This document shows, one piece after another, positions 6,429 to 7,511 of a DNA stretch of 7,511 nt. The stretch comes from Candidatus Moraniibacteriota bacterium (lineage in GTDB: Bacteria > Patescibacteriota > Minisyncoccia > Moranbacterales > GCA-2747515): assembly GCA_027039165.1 (NCBI GenBank), contig JALWEZ010000207.1, positions 1 to 7,511 of the forward strand, in the 5' to 3' direction. The notes beneath the pieces were generated by a model that worked only from the letters and a program-made list of their open reading frames with translations, searched no databases and had not been told where the DNA came from. Position 1 is the stretch's first letter, and every line of letters starts with the position of its first letter. The position numbers were made by a program, and so were the translations under genes.

Positions 6429-6456
6429 ATTATACAATGAATTTGAGTTTTCTCAA
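6429..6456 (-). promoter_or_regulatory. Sigma70-type promoter for the L,D-transpeptidase gene
   Basis: On the minus strand this reads TTGAGA (6451-6456), a 16-nt spacer, then TATAAT (6429-6434). The -35 matches 5 of 6 and the -10 is perfect. The start point would be near 6422, only about 9 nt before the ATG at 6413, so the mRNA would be almost leaderless. It lies in the 103-nt gap after comFC and would let this gene be expressed apart from clp-comFC. Confidence 0.6.
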
Positions 6457-6457
6457 A
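6442..6457. repeat. Perfect 6-4-6 palindrome over the -35 box, possible operator
   Basis: TTTGAG (6442-6447) and CTCAAA (6452-6457) form a perfect inverted repeat around TTTT. Its right arm covers the -35 hexamer of the L,D-transpeptidase promoter. That placement would suit a repressor site. Alternatively it is a weak forward hairpin, since T6 follows at 6459-6464, but no plus-strand gene ends here. Confidence 0.4.
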
Positions 6458-6516
6458 ATTTTTTAAAAAATAATCCAGAAAATACAGTAAAAATAATTTA
6501 AACAGGTTATTAGATA

Positions 6517-7233
6517 TTATTCTCTTACTAAAACTAGAGCGTTTACTTTTTTTGCTCCAGCATTTTTTAAAACTTTGGCACATTCATCTATTGTAGAGCC
6601 AGTAGTTATAACATCATCTATAAGTAATATCGATTTTCCTTTTATTTTTTCAGGTTCAGTTACGCAGAAGGCACCTTTTATATTATCTATTCTTTTTTTT
6701 CTGGATTTTACTTTTACTTGAGAAGTTGTGTACTTTTTTCGTGTAAGTGATGTGGTATCTATGGGTATAGTGAGTTCTATGGATTTAGCTAAAAGTTCAG
6801 ATTGATTAAATCCTCTCCATCTAAGTCTCCTTTTATGAAGTGGAATAGGAATTATCAGATCAGGTGAAGGAATGTGAGAATTTGTAAGTCCTTGAGCAAT
6901 TAGTAGACCAAGGGGTTCGCTTATTTCTTCGATGAATTTATATTTAAAGTGATGAATTAAATCTTTTAATATAATGCTATCAAATGATGAAATAACAAAA
7001 ACACTATCTAGGGAAGTGTGTGTGGTGCAATTTAGACATACTTGACCAAGTGGTGTTGTAACCTTTTTGCAAATTGGACAATATTGTTCTGTGAGAATTG
7101 GTAGAGTTGTGTGACAGTAATCACAAAGCCAAGTGTCAAATTTAGAGCAACCTATACAACGTTTTGGAACAATTGCACTAAGTAAGAAATTAAATATTTT
7201 AGAACAGTTACTTTTGAGTGATTTTAATTCCAT
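6517..7233 (-). CDS. comFC: ComFC-family phosphoribosyltransferase-like competence protein
   Basis: ComF-family proteins (ComFC in Bacillus, ComF/GntX elsewhere) are cytoplasmic and needed for uptake of single-stranded DNA in natural transformation. The 238 residues open with a zinc-ribbon region of four CxxC half-sites: C26/C29, C37/C40, C52/C55 and C66/C69, enough for two zinc sites. A type I phosphoribosyltransferase fold follows, with IPIPLHKRRLRWRGFNQSEL (128-147) and the PRPP-binding loop SILLIDDVITTGST (201-214, D206/D207). The ATG lies inside the end of clp (26-nt overlap), and no ATG, GTG or TTG start follows in frame before the first zinc cysteines. An AAAGGA 4 nt upstream supports it. 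It is the only gene here with a credible Shine-Dalgarno. The domain order matches full-length family members. Whether this cell is competent cannot be judged from one gene. Confidence 0.93.
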   Translation of the reverse strand: MELKSLKSNCSKIFNFLLSAIVPKRCIGCSKFDTWLCDYCHTTLPILTEQYCPICKKVTTPLGQVCLNCTTHTSLDSVFVISSFDSIILKDLIHHFKYKFIEEISEPLGLLIAQGLTNSHIPSPDLIIPIPLHKRRLRWRGFNQSELLAKSIELTIPIDTTSLTRKKYTTSQVKVKSRKKRIDNIKGAFCVTEPEKIKGKSILLIDDVITTGSTIDECAKVLKNAGAKKVNALVLVRE

Positions 7234-7511
7234 CTTTTCCTTTTGATATTTTACATTTTTTAACGTCTGGATTTTCTAGTAAATACTGCGCAAGTTTTGT
7301 TTCTATATTCTCTTGTATAAATTTCCTAATATCTCTAGCATTTAAATTTTTCTTAGTACTTAACATGAATTTAAATAAAGATTTATCAATTGAAATTACA
7401 ATATCTTTACTCTTTAGTCTTTTTTCTAAGTTCTTTGTTTCTTTTTTGGCAATCGTTAAAATAGAGGAATCATCTAAATCATTAAAATAACAAATATTAT
7501 CAATTCTAGAT
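7208..7511 (-). CDS. ATP-dependent Clp-type AAA+ unfoldase (ClpB/ClpC family), C-terminal 100 residues
   Basis: Only the end of this gene is inside the window; it enters from the right edge and stops at TAA 7208-7210. The visible part begins SRIDNICYFNDLDDSSIL, which matches the LNRID stretch of the second ATPase domain of ClpA/B/C proteins, where the arginine is the finger residue. KKETKNLEKRLKSKDIVISI and NARDIRKFIQENIETKLAQYLL then correspond to the C-terminal small domain, usually GARPLRRAIQ..IEDPLAE, including the sensor 2 arginine. It ends in a lysine-rich strand KKCKISKGKDGIKITQK. Such hexameric unfoldases either feed ClpP (ClpC) or disaggregate proteins (ClpB). The features that decide between them lie outside the window. 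Its last 26 nt overlap comFC, so the two are co-transcribed. Confidence 0.85.
   Translation of the reverse strand, partial: SRIDNICYFNDLDDSSILTIAKKETKNLEKRLKSKDIVISIDKSLFKFMLSTKKNLNARDIRKFIQENIETKLAQYLLENPDVKKCKISKGKDGIKITQK
7238..7243 (-). promoter_or_regulatory. Ribosome binding site of comFC, inside the clp coding region
   Basis: The minus strand reads AAAGGA followed by AAAG and the ATG at 7233. The spacing of 4 nt is short but workable. It is encoded within the last codons of clp (lysine/glycine-rich SKGKDG), so translation of comFC is probably coupled to that of clp. Confidence 0.4.

Noticed and set aside
7218..7490. Plus-strand open frame of 90 codons at the right edge
   Set aside because: The minus strand here encodes a clear Clp C-terminus; the plus-strand product is an F/L/S-rich antisense artefact.

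Overview
This window is compact, AT-rich bacterial chromosome (roughly 30% G+C by eye) with eight protein genes, two of them cut by the window edges, and almost no spare DNA. The longest gap between genes is 137 bases. There are no RNA genes, insertion sequences, phage genes or CRISPR arrays. The gene content, the low G+C and the form of the YkuD L,D-transpeptidase (membrane anchor, two Ig-like domains, GIHELPEWPGGYKEG signature) remind me most of the Candidate Phyla Radiation (Patescibacteria). That is inference from protein style, not a database result. No coding region holds an in-frame TGA and glycine is always GGN, so the TGA-to-glycine code of Gracilibacteria/Absconditabacteria is not in use.

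Layout: (1) 1-2724, minus strand: an ABC exporter (937-2724), then dnaX (873 to beyond the left edge), which encodes DNA polymerase III gamma/tau and seems to have its own extended -10 promoter. (2) 2725-2861: a divergent promoter region, with a near-consensus sigma70-type promoter toward the ABC gene and a weaker candidate toward the dedA operon. (3) 2862-5284, plus strand: a tight four-gene operon, dedA-like 1, dedA-like 2, engB (ribosome-assembly GTPase) and a YjdF/DUF2238 membrane protein, with spacings of 3 nt, 9 nt and a 4-nt ATGA overlap. (4) 5265-5295: an AT-rich hairpin at the convergent junction. (5) 5292-7511, minus strand: the C-terminus of a ClpB/ClpC-type AAA+ unfoldase, comFC overlapping it by 26 nt, and then the L,D-transpeptidase with its own promoter.

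Functionally, the middle of the window leans toward the cell envelope: two DedA proteins (a family linked to undecaprenyl-phosphate recycling), a polytopic DUF2238 protein, a peptidoglycan cross-linking enzyme and a lipid/peptide/drug-type ABC exporter. These sit among housekeeping genes for replication (dnaX), ribosome assembly (engB), protein quality control (clp) and DNA uptake (comFC).

I do not see a clearly new biological system. The points most worth checking are loss of two of the four zinc-binding cysteines in DnaX, a tandem DedA pair whose second member lacks canonical charged residues, a near-total lack of Shine-Dalgarno sequences with very short predicted leaders, and a perfect palindrome over the -35 box of the L,D-transpeptidase promoter.
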